A stretch of 64,000 nucleotides of DNA, from the NCBI GenBank assembly GCA_037903475.1, contig JBAJFG010000566.1:186001-250000 (forward strand). The letters run 5' to 3'. Position numbers and translations under genes: made by a program. This document shows, piece by piece, positions 25,071-36,800 of this stretch. This stretch comes from Ancylostoma caninum. Taxonomy: Eukaryota; Nematoda; Chromadorea; Rhabditida; Ancylostomatidae. Below the pieces are notes generated by a model. That model was given only the letters and a program-made list of their open reading frames with translations, was not told where the DNA came from and did not search any database. How positions within the stretch are numbered: the first letter of the stretch is position 1; every line of letters starts with the position of its first letter.

Positions 25071-28000
25071 GATGCTGCTCGCTTCGCAACTGCATTCGTT
25101 TGTTTCAGGGTGGATTTACCCGTGAAGAAGCTGGAAGAGCTGAGCAGAGCTCGCATGAAATGTGCTCGACATCTAAGGAAAATGGATTTCAAAAAGGAAG
25201 AGTACATCAGCTTGTGGAAGCTGTGCAACATCTACTCAGCCACGGCTGTGGACGTCGATGATGTGAGGCACTCCAACCTCCTTACTCCAGGTTTTTTTTC
25301 CTGAATATTCTGTGATTCAGGCAATGCGTGAGATCCGCAACGCCATTCGCAAGCGTCTGAAACCGAAGGAGACCTCAAGAGACGTGTCTGCCTTTCGTCG
25401 TTTAATCGACGAGTACCGCCCGTCGCGAAAAAACGACCACCAACAAGAGATCTACGACAAGCCGACCAGTAAAGTTTGTTTTGTGCCGACTATTAGAGCG
25501 TGAGTTCGCAACGTTCCCATCCGAAACCAGTAAGGTGGCGAATGACCGCTCCGGATGCAGCGATTCGCGCTAAATTATCGCGCAGGTTCAATGGGCTATG
25601 TGCTCTATTACGCGCTAGGAAGGGCAGGGCTCGTAAAGTTCAAGTGGGGCAATATCTTGGGATGCCGAGCCCCAACTATATGAGAACGGTTCCGAGAATT
25701 TTTCGGAATTGCTTCATAACACGAATAAATGAAAATTTTCTATTAACTCCCAAATCCTCGCTTTTATTTAGTTTTCAGGAGGCAGTAGCTACCACAAGTT
25801 GAAGTGGCTCATGCTGCTTATCTACCAGTTTATTGTACGAACTCAAAGTTTCTTTACCATTCAATAGCTACTTTTTGGCGCTTGTTAAGCTAACAAATTA
25901 GTAACGGGCAATAAATAAAAGCACAAGTAGACAAACTAACCTACAAAGTGTGTAGAAACTGAACAACGTTTGCACCAATTTTCAAGGTTCTCTACTGGAA
26001 GCAGCAACTACAGTCAAAATGATCAACTTAATAAAATAAATAAATAAATAAACAGTGTAATACTGTACATAGTTCGCAAATTTGGTTGCCCAAGTATTCT
26101 GAACCAACCGAACACATTCACCATGCACCCATCTGCAAAGTAAGTGAGAACCTGATTCACCCAACAACTTGCACCTTTTTCAAACCACTCGAATGTAGCG
26201 CACAATGCCGATGCTGGCATGTACCTCACCGCTCGAACGGGCACCATCATGCACGGGTTCTCGGAAAAAGGGGTATGATCCATCCAAGAACCAACCAGCT
26301 GTAAATCGACCTCTCACGACCTTACCGCCACCCGTCCTTGCTTTTATGATACAATAAAAATGCGTAGTTGGCTAATGAGGCTTTTAATACGCGTACCGAT
26401 CCACGTCCACAGGTATTGTGGGTTCACTCATAAAAAATATGAATTGAGGAATAACATCATAAGACTTCAAAATGCGTGTGTTCACAATATTTGAAAAATT
26501 ATTTTTGGAACATTTTCGAACAAAAGGCTAAATTATTATGTGTAGAAATTAGTGCATCGATCGGGAATGCCAACGGAGACTATCAAGTGCGGATAGTACG
26601 GAATGTTCGAGCGGGTCCCAACCAGTGAAATGTGCTACATATACAAGTTGAATGACACTAAATTTTCTGCTGAGTCATTGCTGCTGATGAGCTCTAAGAA
26701 ACAGTTCTCTTTCGCGTTTTTGAAATAAGTTGAAAAAATCCAAGTCCGTCAGGATTTTCCTAGTTCCTGGAAATTTCGCTTGTGTTGCTTTGCATAAACA
26801 GAACATATGAATCATTACCTCACTCTCGTGTTTCATCATTTTCGTTATTCCATAGGAGAAGGATGAAATTACAGAAATAAGGCATAAGGCAGTTATAAGG
26901 CATGTTATTATAAGAAGCGTAATATGAGACAATACATTCGCTATTTCTTAGACTGTACGACACGCAGTGTCTTCCTATTTTTACAAAATCCCGGACCGGA
27001 CCAGCCGGAGCTTGCACGAGTGATTGCCCCTTGGTTAACCCTTCGACGACCGCGTGGATCGTGGGTGAGCCGCACCTGTTCCTGCGTGGTTCACTCTAGG
27101 TGTTCATTGAGACCTAACGGAATAAACGGTTTTCTTAAATGGTAATGTAAAAATAGTTTCAAGTCAGTGTGATTATGAAAATCTATATTGGATTTTTCGT
27201 GAAAAAAATTTGTAGCAGAGAAAGGAGCAGGAACTCGAGAAAATGGGGAATTTCACGAGAAAGGGTGCGGTCGTCAATGGGTTGAAAAATATGAAAACCA
27301 ATCAGTACTAGAAATGTTGAGGACGATTTTCTAACGTCAATTCTAATTTCCTAAGTTTCAGGATAAACAGCGATGGCGGGAGTTGACGATGTTCGGGCGA
27401 AAGAAGGAAAAAGAGCAAGCATTCAACGATGATTACGCTGCCATCAACCGCAAGGGGAAGGAAACCCAGCCAGCAGACACCAAGAAAAAGAGCAACACCC
27501 TCAGTATCGCCGTGCCTGCGGTCGACGCGCAGACTGACGCCACTGCTAACGGAACGCTCAATCCTCTCACGCGTCCTCAACGAATTTCCTCTCCTCCACG
27601 TCCACCACCACCATCCATAAGGCCGCCGGATGTGTTTGACGCTCAGATTCCTGCGAAAGCGGAGAAGATCAGCCTGATTTCACCACGTCAAGGAGAGCCA
27701 CCCAGTTCTGAGCCACGTCAGAACTGCCCTCCTATTCCGGATCGACCGCCGTCTGTACTTCGGGAGATGACACCGCCGATATATGAACGCTTTGATGGAC
27801 CTCAGTGCAATATCATGGCTCCGCCAGACGCTCCACCACCACCACCCGTACCACGACAAATCTCTCCGGGCACCTTGTACAAGCCCACTGCACCTCCTAG
27901 GCCCAGCGCTCCGAGGGCGAAGGTGATCACGGTAGACACCAGCGAGAACATGTCGAATGGTGAAGTGTTGCAGCCACTGGACGACAGTTGTGCGGTGGTT

Positions 28001-30651
28001 AGTCCCACATATCCACTTTTTTAAATCACATATTGCCGCGCAGCCCTTTCCATGTATAGCGTTGCACTTCCGTATTTCGAGCGAAATCTGTGAGAGATCC
28101 ATGATAACTTGATCCGTAGAATTCGTAAAATCCTATCAGCAAGCAATTTCTTTCAGATTCAAAAAAATGTGGACATTTGACAACATTTAAGGATCGGGGT
28201 TCCACTCTAATAGAGGGAACTAACAGTTCCAAGATCTCGAAAAAAAAAGCTTTAATGTCGGTCAATCATCTCATTTAGAAAAGCTCGCATATGGTTTACC
28301 GCGCTGCACCACTCACGCAGCGCAACAGACCATCTGCCGTAGCTATCAAGCGTTGCCAGTACTGATGTTTTGCTGATATTTTCTACCATCTCGAGATGAA
28401 AACAAGGACAAAATAAGAGAAGCACAGGCAGAACATCAATGGCGGCAGCTCCCGCAGTGTTTGGCTGGTCTACCGCGCCGCGTAGGTGGTCCGGCGCGGC
28501 AAACCAAGTAGGGGGTTGTTTGCGATGCAAATGTTTATGGCTTGCATAGGCTGTCCCTCCGTTTTCTGGAGAATATACCCTGCTTCTTTTCAGTTCCAAC
28601 TCTCTCATACAACTATAGCAATTCTGCCTAGTCCAAAAGTGCAGCCAACACGAATGCAGATCGGCGACTACAACGCGGAAGAAGCGGAGGTATGGAACTT
28701 TCTAGAAATTTAATTATAGGAACTTTTTCACCGTCCTGCTTCGTTTACAGACATCATCACTGGAACGACGCAGCGGTGGCGTTCTTGCCAAACGACATTC
28801 CATTAAGATCGACACCAATACTGTGATGGAGCCAGATTCGCCGAGGTTAGCCACGGGAGATGCATGTTCTTAACCTTCCTACTACAAATTTATTGTGCTT
28901 TTCCAAGGGTTATAAAGCAAAATTCTCGGTGATTTGATAGCATTCGCTCGTATGTGTGAAGCTGATCCTACTTTCTGCCGTTTATACCACCCCCCCCCCC
29001 CCCTCAAGTCCGTTAGGTGGAGGCAAAGACTAGAGTTTTACGTTCGAAAATATTGTTCGAATATTCGAATATTCGAATTTTTGCGAACAATCGAATTTTC
29101 GAATATTCGAACTTTCGAATTTTCTGAACCCACCGAATTTTCGAATATTCGAACTTTCGAATTTCTGGGGATCTCCGAATTTTCGAATATTCGAATTTTT
29201 GCGAACCATCGAATTTTCGAATATTCGAATGTTCGAATACTTATTCGAATAACATTCCATTTGGTAAAAACATTTTGTACCCATGCATGTAGGCGAACAA
29301 GGCGATATGTTTGCCAATCACAACGGGCATGAAACTTCTCGGATAGTAAGTTTCATTTGCCGTTTTGAAATTTCTCACAACCTTCTCATGAGTGGAAGCT
29401 TGTGCTGCTGTGGAGTTGGTCCCTTATCGGTTCTAAAATTGCGACGGGTTGATATTTCTAAGCTTAAGAACGTCACTTGAGGTCTGTAACCATCATTAAA
29501 GGATCGCAAAGGGGATGAAACCCTTCGTCCGTGAGAAGGCTTTCGCTTTAATATCTCTGTGCTGTAGTTTAACAAAACGTGCCATGGTAGTAAATGTAGC
29601 AGTATTGACGCGGTAAAAACAATGTTGGGTACAGCGGTTCATTTACCTTGATCATGAATGAGTTTCCAGCTATCACATAAAAGCGTCAGCAAGATAAAAA
29701 AAAACACTGTGTGTTATCCCGTTCCTCATTATTACTTCTCGGGTTTATCGGGTCCAACTGCATGCTTGTACGTTGAATGTTAAAACCAACAGAACTTCTA
29801 TAACAAGAAATCGGAGTATGTTTGGGCAGAAGGGATAATAATAGATCTCAAAATTTTGTGTGAAGTTTGAATTCCATAACTAACGGTGATGTACTTAGAA
29901 AGAGTTTAAACGAAGCAGTAGTAGGAAATCATCTAAATATAAGGAGGAATGCTGTGTAAAATTTTATAGTTTGCATCTCACTTAGATAGTTCTGGAGGAA
30001 AGGCTTGAATAATCAAAAGTATAGTTGAAACTGCTGGTTCCTTAAGTGTCTAGAAAGGTACATACGTAGGTTTCACCGGAGAGATCACCGTCGCCAATGT
30101 CGTATACCTCGTAGGATTGCAGTTTCAAAGCTTTCAAAGCTGTTGGTGACTTTCGAATGCGTGCAAAGATATGAGCAGATTTTTGGGAAAATTGGGATTG
30201 AAATGAGAAATTGGACTGGAGTTTCAATCGGAATGGTTCTTCAGCGAGAAAATGGAACTGAAATAACAGTTGCAAAGCAAAACAATTCCAAATATTCGAA
30301 TTTTCGGCCTAAAGTTCTCGAATATTCGAATTTTCGAATAATCCCGGACTCTCGAATTTTCGAATATTCGAACTTTCCAATATTGCGGAGCCATCGAATT
30401 TTCGAATATTCGAATTTTCGAATTTTTTGGGACCCCCGAATCTTTGAATACTCGAACTTTCGAATTTTTCGGAACCTCCGAATTTTCGAATATTCGAACA
30501 ATCGAATAAATATTCGAATTTTATTCGATTCGGTCAAAACTCTAGCAAAGACCCCAACCCCCAGGGAAAATCTATGATCAAGGATCTCAGACGCTTTTCT
30601 AAACGCCAACTTCTAGAACAGGCGGGACATTTCTGCGAAACGCGTCACCTG
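25071..30651 (+). CDS. Multi-exon gene, proline-rich cytoplasmic protein of unknown family (partial model)
   Basis: I do not recognise this protein. Supported exons are 25071 or 25109-25262, 25321-25473 and 27362-27997 (donor uncertain by a few bases), then 28619-28689, 28751-28845 and probably 30591-30651. The GT-AG phases agree across exons 1 to 2, 2 to 3, 4 to 5 and 5 to 6. The first two exons encode a charged, helical segment (VKKLEELSRARMKCARHLRK, then a REIRNAIRKRL stretch). Exon 3 begins DKQRWRELTMFGRKKEKEQ and turns into about 130 residues with many PxxP runs (PPRPPPPS, APPPPPV) and tyrosines in IYDKP, DYAAI and IYERF contexts. It ends with a basic/Ser segment (LERRSGGVLAKRHSIKID). 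Proline-rich plus YxxP-like motifs suggest an SH3/SH2-binding scaffold, which is inference only. No signal peptide or membrane segment is visible. Both the true start and the end are missing. Confidence 0.6.
29045..29250. repeat. 42-bp minisatellite array 1 (TTCGAA-rich)
   Basis: Consecutive units of about 42 bases begin CGAATTTTCGAATATTCGAA and end in a variable C/G-rich linker (for example TCTGAACCCAC). Because 42 is a multiple of 3, all frames stay open and produce false Asn/Phe/Ser/Ile/Arg-rich ORFs on both strands. Confidence 0.85.
30285..30530. repeat. 42-bp minisatellite array 2 (TTCGAA-rich)
   Basis: The same unit as the array about 1.2 kb upstream, in the same orientation, with a matching right flank (ATTCGAATA...TTATTCG then a GGTAAAAAC/GGTCAAAAC end). 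Both arrays lie in the intron between the last two supported exons of the unnamed proline-rich gene. Confidence 0.85.
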
Positions 30652-33600
30652 GTGAGCACACTGTCGTCATCAATCGCCTGTAGCGACGTTCCGTTCCAGC
30701 TTCAATGTTCCATTCTTTCTGGACGTGACCTCCACAGCAACGGATATCTCAGAGACCGGTGGATTTCCAAAGCACGAAATGCTACGGGTTTACAACTGCT
30801 ACAGTCCGGTCTTGCAATATAATTTTGTTTGTATTGTTCTAAATAAGCCTTTTATAGAATTTTTTTGAAATTTTCGTTGAGGTAAACCAATGTAACCCTA
30901 AAATTTTCGTTGAGGTAAACCAACCTAACCTATATGACGGGGCTATGCGTTGTGGAGTTCCTTTTGTTAAACGCTATCTTAGGTAATGTCAGTACTTGTT
31001 CGCTAATTCCCTAGCTCTCAACGCAAAGCCCTGCATCTACCTAGTTCTAGCGTACAAGTTATCCGACCATTTTTATTCATTGTAAGTACATAGCTTAGAT
31101 GTTCCACTTTTGTCGACTGTACATTATATCGTCCACATCCAGTTCATCAGTTAGGCTTTGGGAGGAGCTCCTTGCTAGTTTGTACCTCTACGACTACTGT
31201 TACAGTCCACATGGAGAACAGGAGAGCGTGCCAGCCCTTTCTCAGGCGCCATAATATTGATACGTATCGATTGATGGTGACGTCAACTCTCCACCTAGGA
31301 TCAGTACGTGTCGGAATTTATGTCGCTGGCGATAGACGCAGGATGCTATGCTCCACGCGTAACAGAAGCCTAATCACCGCATGATAGGTGCGCGTTGCCG
31401 CCCAACACTAACGAGAAGCTCCGCCCAAATCCAAATCACTGAAACGAGCTAAACGAGATGTAGACTCACAGTTCACATAAATCAACACAATTCCATAGTA
31501 CCGAAATGAATTCCCGTAACTATGTGGTAGTTCTCATCTCTTGCTTGCGGTGTTTGTGCCTCAATTAGTTATTTACAGTTGTTTTGTTTGCTAATCATCA
31601 GTGTTGACCTCACATCACAACAACGCATTTGTAGCGAATGTGGAGGCAGATCCTTTTTGTACCAGCTTCCAGAATATTTTTCCATAAACACTGCTCATCT
31701 CCAGTAACATTTGTGTTGTATTCCTTGTGTTTGATAAAACTAGAACAGAAACACCGCGTACAACAACTATAAACATTCTTCTTTTATAAGAAATCTGAAG
31801 GTAATAAATCTGCAGCAACAAAAAAAAATGGATCTGTACATTACAATAACAGAAGATATGAGCAAAACATACACGGGTTTCTTTATAAAGCTAGAACACA
31901 GTTAGCGGAACCGAGATACTGGAAAGAATAACTCTAGGAACTCGATATTACACCAGTGACGAAAGGTCGGTCATTCACCGATCCAGAAAATTCCACACCT
32001 ACTTCTACACTCTGGAAAAAAAAAACTACAGCTGAGCGCTGGAACCGGGAACGGAGTGTTCCCACACGCGCCAGCGCGCTGCTCGTTCATTTATACTTGC
32101 AATAGTGAGTCAGGATAACACAGATAAAAATAATAACTTATGAAAATACAGTAGTTACACGTGAATCACTCAAATAATGATAAAATGAGAATCTAGAAAG
32201 CAAAACGATGAAGTGATTGACGGGAAACGATATGACGCTACGCAAAGCGCATATTCCTACTCGATGAAAGCTTTAGAGTACGCAATTTTGAGAGGAACAA
32301 CATGATGAAGTGAGGAAGACTTGCGCATGCGTGTGCAGCACACCAACACGACGAACAACAAAGCAATCGGCAAGAAGTAAGAACGGATACAACAGAGAAC
32401 GTGCTAAACATCTACGCGGTCAATGCAAGCACATATCGGCACCAGAAACGAAGCACCTTGAGACCCAACCAGCTGGGCAAGCTACAAATTACGCGGACAA
32501 CACTGCTACGGGTGTGAAAGAGTTATTGCAAACGTGTGACACGGTATGGAACGCAACAACTCAGGTTAGCTGATCTGAGTAGCGTTCATCTTACCGCTGC
32601 GGCCCGTAATGAATATGCAGTGACAGATATTCGGATGCTTTAGTTTGCTGCATTCTCTATAACTCTGGTCTCAGGAACGACTAAAAACTAGGCTACACTC
32701 CTCAGCAGTATCAGGCTTTTGGTGGTTGCGGCGCGGCGATGACAGTTCTGGTGCATATTGATTGTGGGCGGCGCGTCGCAGGTGTTGTCGCTGTGGTCGC
32801 CAATCCATGATCGATACACATCAAACCCAATGACGCCGCGCCACAGCCGCCGAAAACGCTAAGCTGCCTCAGAAGCAAAAAAAAAATTTAGGCGGCGGTC
32901 CCATATAACCAGGTGTAGGTAACACCTCTCATGGTCGCTATTAAATACTATGTAATCAACACGTTCGCAAGATTGCGATTTTGGCATACACTGCCATGTG
33001 GGACACGCGCGCTCGCTTATCCATGTGTTTGTGCATAACCGGTCGTGCACCCAGTCCCGGGTGGCAGACATCGCGTGCTCGACCGGTCGCGTCCGTTATC
33101 GCGAACGTGTTAAGGAATTGCAGAGGTATCAGACCTCAAGCAGTTCCAAGAGGAAGCTGCATTCATGATGTTCAGCAACGCTCAACCTATCAACTTCTTG
33201 AAAAAAAATCACTAATTACCCAAACCTTGGCAGACGAAGTACTATTCTGGCGAGTTTCTAGTGACACCTTTCAATTCCTTTAAAACTAATTAATTTTAAA
33301 CTTATCTCCTTTTCCATGACAGCCCGGTTACCTAAAAAATGAGAAGGACGTAAATGGACATAAATCCACTAAAATTTCCTTGGTAGGTTTCCCTGCAGCA
33401 AACCAAGCCGGCGAAAATCTGTCACTGCATTTGGCAAAGCATATATAGTGACACTGATGGATGGCAAATGCTGTGAACAATTTGTAGAAATGACTAGCTC
33501 ACTAAATCGAAGCCGTACAGCATGCATAACCTGCATCACAGCTTGTGACGGTACTGCATTCATCACGCGCCGAACGATAGCAGAGCAGTATAAACGAGGG

Positions 33601-33825
33601 ATACAGCTTTACTTCGTTATAAGAAGACCAACAGGAAAACGAAGCACTCGCAAATACTAACGCAGCTTTTACCAAAGGAGGAAGCTGATGCAACATACCT
33701 AGCCGTTCTAGCATCTTCTCCTACAGCACCTACGAGCTGCACCTTCGCCTAACCACAAGCCAACAGCCATGAGGCAGGTTAACCTTAGTCGCAGTGGATC
33801 GTCAACAACCGAAATAGGTCCTCCC
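30652..33825. other. Spacer between convergent genes
   Basis: No confident exon. It may hold 3' exons of the unnamed plus-strand gene. At 30848-30925 a 23-base segment (AAATTTTCGTTGAGGTAAAC...) occurs twice about 40 bases apart. A GC-rich foldback is annotated at 32701. A minus-strand frame at 32859-33071 is discussed under rejected items. Confidence 0.45.
32701..32872. mobile_element. GC-rich foldback element, relative of the 47289 element
   Basis: The left end CTCAGCAGTATCAGGC and the right end GCTAAGCTGCCTCAG are inverted, with GCGGCGCGGCG / CGCCGCGCC arms. The interior GATTGTGGGCGGCGCG and GATCGATACACAT resemble the CGATTGTGGGCGGAGCG and CGTATCGATT segments of the larger element at 47289-47630. 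Confidence 0.6.
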
Positions 33826-36800
33826 TTAGAAAGCAGCCGTCTGACTCGATGAGTTCCTTTCATCATACTGCATCGCATTGTTGATAATGTCACTGACAAC
33901 TGCCATCATCCTCGTATACACGTTGTCTGCTTCCGCGTGATCTGCTAATCCTAACATCGATAACTGATAAATCGCCTGCAAACGAGTGTGGATGAATCAT
34001 TGCGTGTATGCACAAATAGTAATGAAGGCTTACCTGCTCCATTTCATGACAAATATCTGTGGACTGTGATATGAAACTTTGTACTGGAGCATCGAAATGG
34101 ATATCAGTTTGTGTCGAAGCATGAATCCTCTGAAACAATTAATAGCAGCATACTGGGAAGTTCAAATGGTAGAAGTGTAGAAAATGGTATAAAATTGGAG
34201 AATTTTTTTTAAATGGTATAAAAAGGTACATATAAAGTATACTGGAAAATTTCCTGGTCTTATCGAAGAGTGGTTGACACAAAAAAAAACAATGTTAGCT
34301 TCACCACACTATCCTTGGCATCATTTGAGGAACATGATTACTTTTAACCACGTGTGCTTTGCAGCATAGAATTCAACACAGCACCAGCTTACACCATTCA
34401 GACGAGTGTTTTGAAGCAAAAAATGATATTTAGTTGGCGAATTCACGCATCAGCTTGCACATCTTCTTTTAAAAGGAACAATTGCCAGACAGTTCTTGAT
34501 CGAGCGGAGGTGAGCACTTCGTTGGGTTAATTAAACAAGTTGGAAGGGATACAAATTGACCTGGATTTGTAATCTCCCCGCGTGCCGCACACTTCCACAT
34601 GTTATTTTTCCTCTAACTTCTCTCCAAATATCTTCCCCGGCAAAATGCCCTATTACGACCACTAGTGATGGCTGCAGAATATCCATATGCGGACGGTGTT
34701 TCTCATATGCATACTACTTCGAAAAATTGTATGATTTGATTGTCATATCTGACATTATTGAATTTTATGACGACGATTCTAGAGCTAAGCATGAGCGTAA
34801 TGAACTAGGAATTAGAGATCTAGACAAGGGTAAGTATTCAAGTTTCACACTAATCCGGTATCGGGGCTCGAACTAGACCGGAAGTGTGGTCTCCTTGGCG
34901 CCTCTCATCACTACTTGCCAAGGAGACTTCCAAAAAGGACTGGTGGAAAACACAAGTTTACAGACCAAAAGAGAGTCTCGAGGTGCTCCATTTCATACTA
35001 CCTCTGAGAACCTGTCACGAACGCATAATAGAGAAAAACGAAAATCAAGGGACTTCTGGAAGCATCCTATCAAGAAAAAGAACCAAAATTGATACGCAGC
35101 TGGGTTGAACTGAACAAAAACGAACTTTACAGCAAAGAAAAATGTAGTAAATAGCGGAATGGAAACGGATTAAGTGGGCGCGGACACAAAAGTTTCTATT
35201 TCTTAAATGCAATGGGGATCCGAAAGTTGATTTCGCGAAGGAAAAGAAACGAAGCAACAAGAAATATGAGAAACTAAGAACACATACCATCTGTTTTCAC
35301 TTACTACATGACGTTTCACAACTATAACCCCTATTCAACACTGGCGTATCTTCCCACAGGTCTCAACTCACCCGTATTATTTCCCTTTTCTGGTTAGCTG
35401 TTGTATTAGGGAAAATCGCACCAACCATACTAAGGGTGTCGTTGATGTGACTTATGACCTAAAACAATCCTTTTACCTAGCCTGTAGTAACGGAGAAAAA
35501 AACATGACACACACCTTTTCTGAATCTTTGCAACCATTTCGAGCCCACAGCGCCAAACGATGGATTACTAGTTCAGCAAATGTCAACGAAGTGAACAACA
35601 ACTGAGCAACGTCTTCTCGGGGAGGTACGCGATCGACAAGATATTGGACAATCGTAGCAAACATGCACTGTAAACATCAAAATTGAAATTTTACCACAAC
35701 AACTCATACTGCAGCACCAATGACAGCAAAGCCAAATGAACATACCAGCACTGGAATGATGTTGATTCCTCGCATTATGTAGCAAGGCATGACGCATTCC
35801 GCATGCTGCTGATATTGCGGACCCTGAAATAATCAGCAATTTCGCATGAGCGAGAGAATAAATGGAAATGTTATTTATAATTCATTTGCGGAGTTCAAGT
35901 TCATGTCTTTTCTCTCGAGTTCTATTCTGGGTTATTTGCATTTTCTTTGTTCCATTTAAAGTTATGGCACACCTTACTGTGCATTGGGATAAACAAATAA
36001 TTAATTAATTAATTAATTAATTAATTAATTAATAGCGCTCTGTAAAAACTCACCTGGATGTTACCAATCTCTATGTAGACTCTCTCATAGATATTAGTTA
36101 CAGATCTTGCCATTTTTAGCAACCTCACTACAGCCTCAATTGATTTCGATGACCTGAAACAGTGGGAGGAAAATGATGGTGATACCTTTTAAAAAAGGAG
36201 CAAATTATCGTCACTTCACGAGGAAAGCTCGCACTCGCTATTACCATAACCGTAGAAACTGTAGTAAAAATTGGTAAATTATCGTATTTGTATGTATTAT
36301 ACTTGTAACTTACAATCTCGGCATGTTCCCTGCGTTGTTACGGTTCATTTCAGCAGCAACTTGCCGAACAACTCCCCAAAGCGTCTTCACGAGATCATAC
36401 AAGTGTGACGCACGCTGGAAAATGCCAAGTAAGTTAAAACAGATAACACTAGGTGGAATAACCGGCTTATGGCATGACCGCTTACTTGGAATAGAACGAT
36501 GTAGTGAGGAGAAAACGTGATGGACATGAACTCTTCAATCTCGTCACGAGCACATTTTGCAACATCTCTGTAGAGAATTCGGTAGTAAACTAATAGTAAC
36601 AAGAACCATGGTATTCTCTCAACGAGAATTACTACAACGCACTCTGATTCTGACGTGATGAGTGCTCGAACTAGAGCAAACCGCATCGATTTTGCAGGGT
36701 ACCGGTAACCCATCGTATACCAAAAGTCTAGTAAGCTACGAAGTGGGCGACTCCGAGGATTACACGGTACGTTGTCGGTTTCGTTGTAGAAATTGCTTAT

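Noticed and set aside
26023..26304. Overlapping 72-86 codon ORFs on both strands
   Set aside because: Within the intron between exons 2 and 3 of the unnamed gene, no family match, and no exon-like borders.
28934..29332. Long ORF rich in repeated SNIRTFEF-like units
   Set aside because: It is the translation of the 42-bp minisatellite; similar ORFs occur on both strands of both arrays.
29045..30530. CRISPR-like regular repeats
   Set aside because: Units are contiguous and degenerate, with no unique spacers, in a nuclear eukaryotic intron.
32859..33071. Minus-strand frame with CPTWQC and CERVDYIVFNS, slightly like an endonuclease/exonuclease/phosphatase fold
   Set aside because: Too short, no other domain parts nearby, motif match is weak.
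34884..35108. Basic Lys/Arg-rich ORFs
   Set aside because: On the opposite strand inside a USP intron, with no conserved features.
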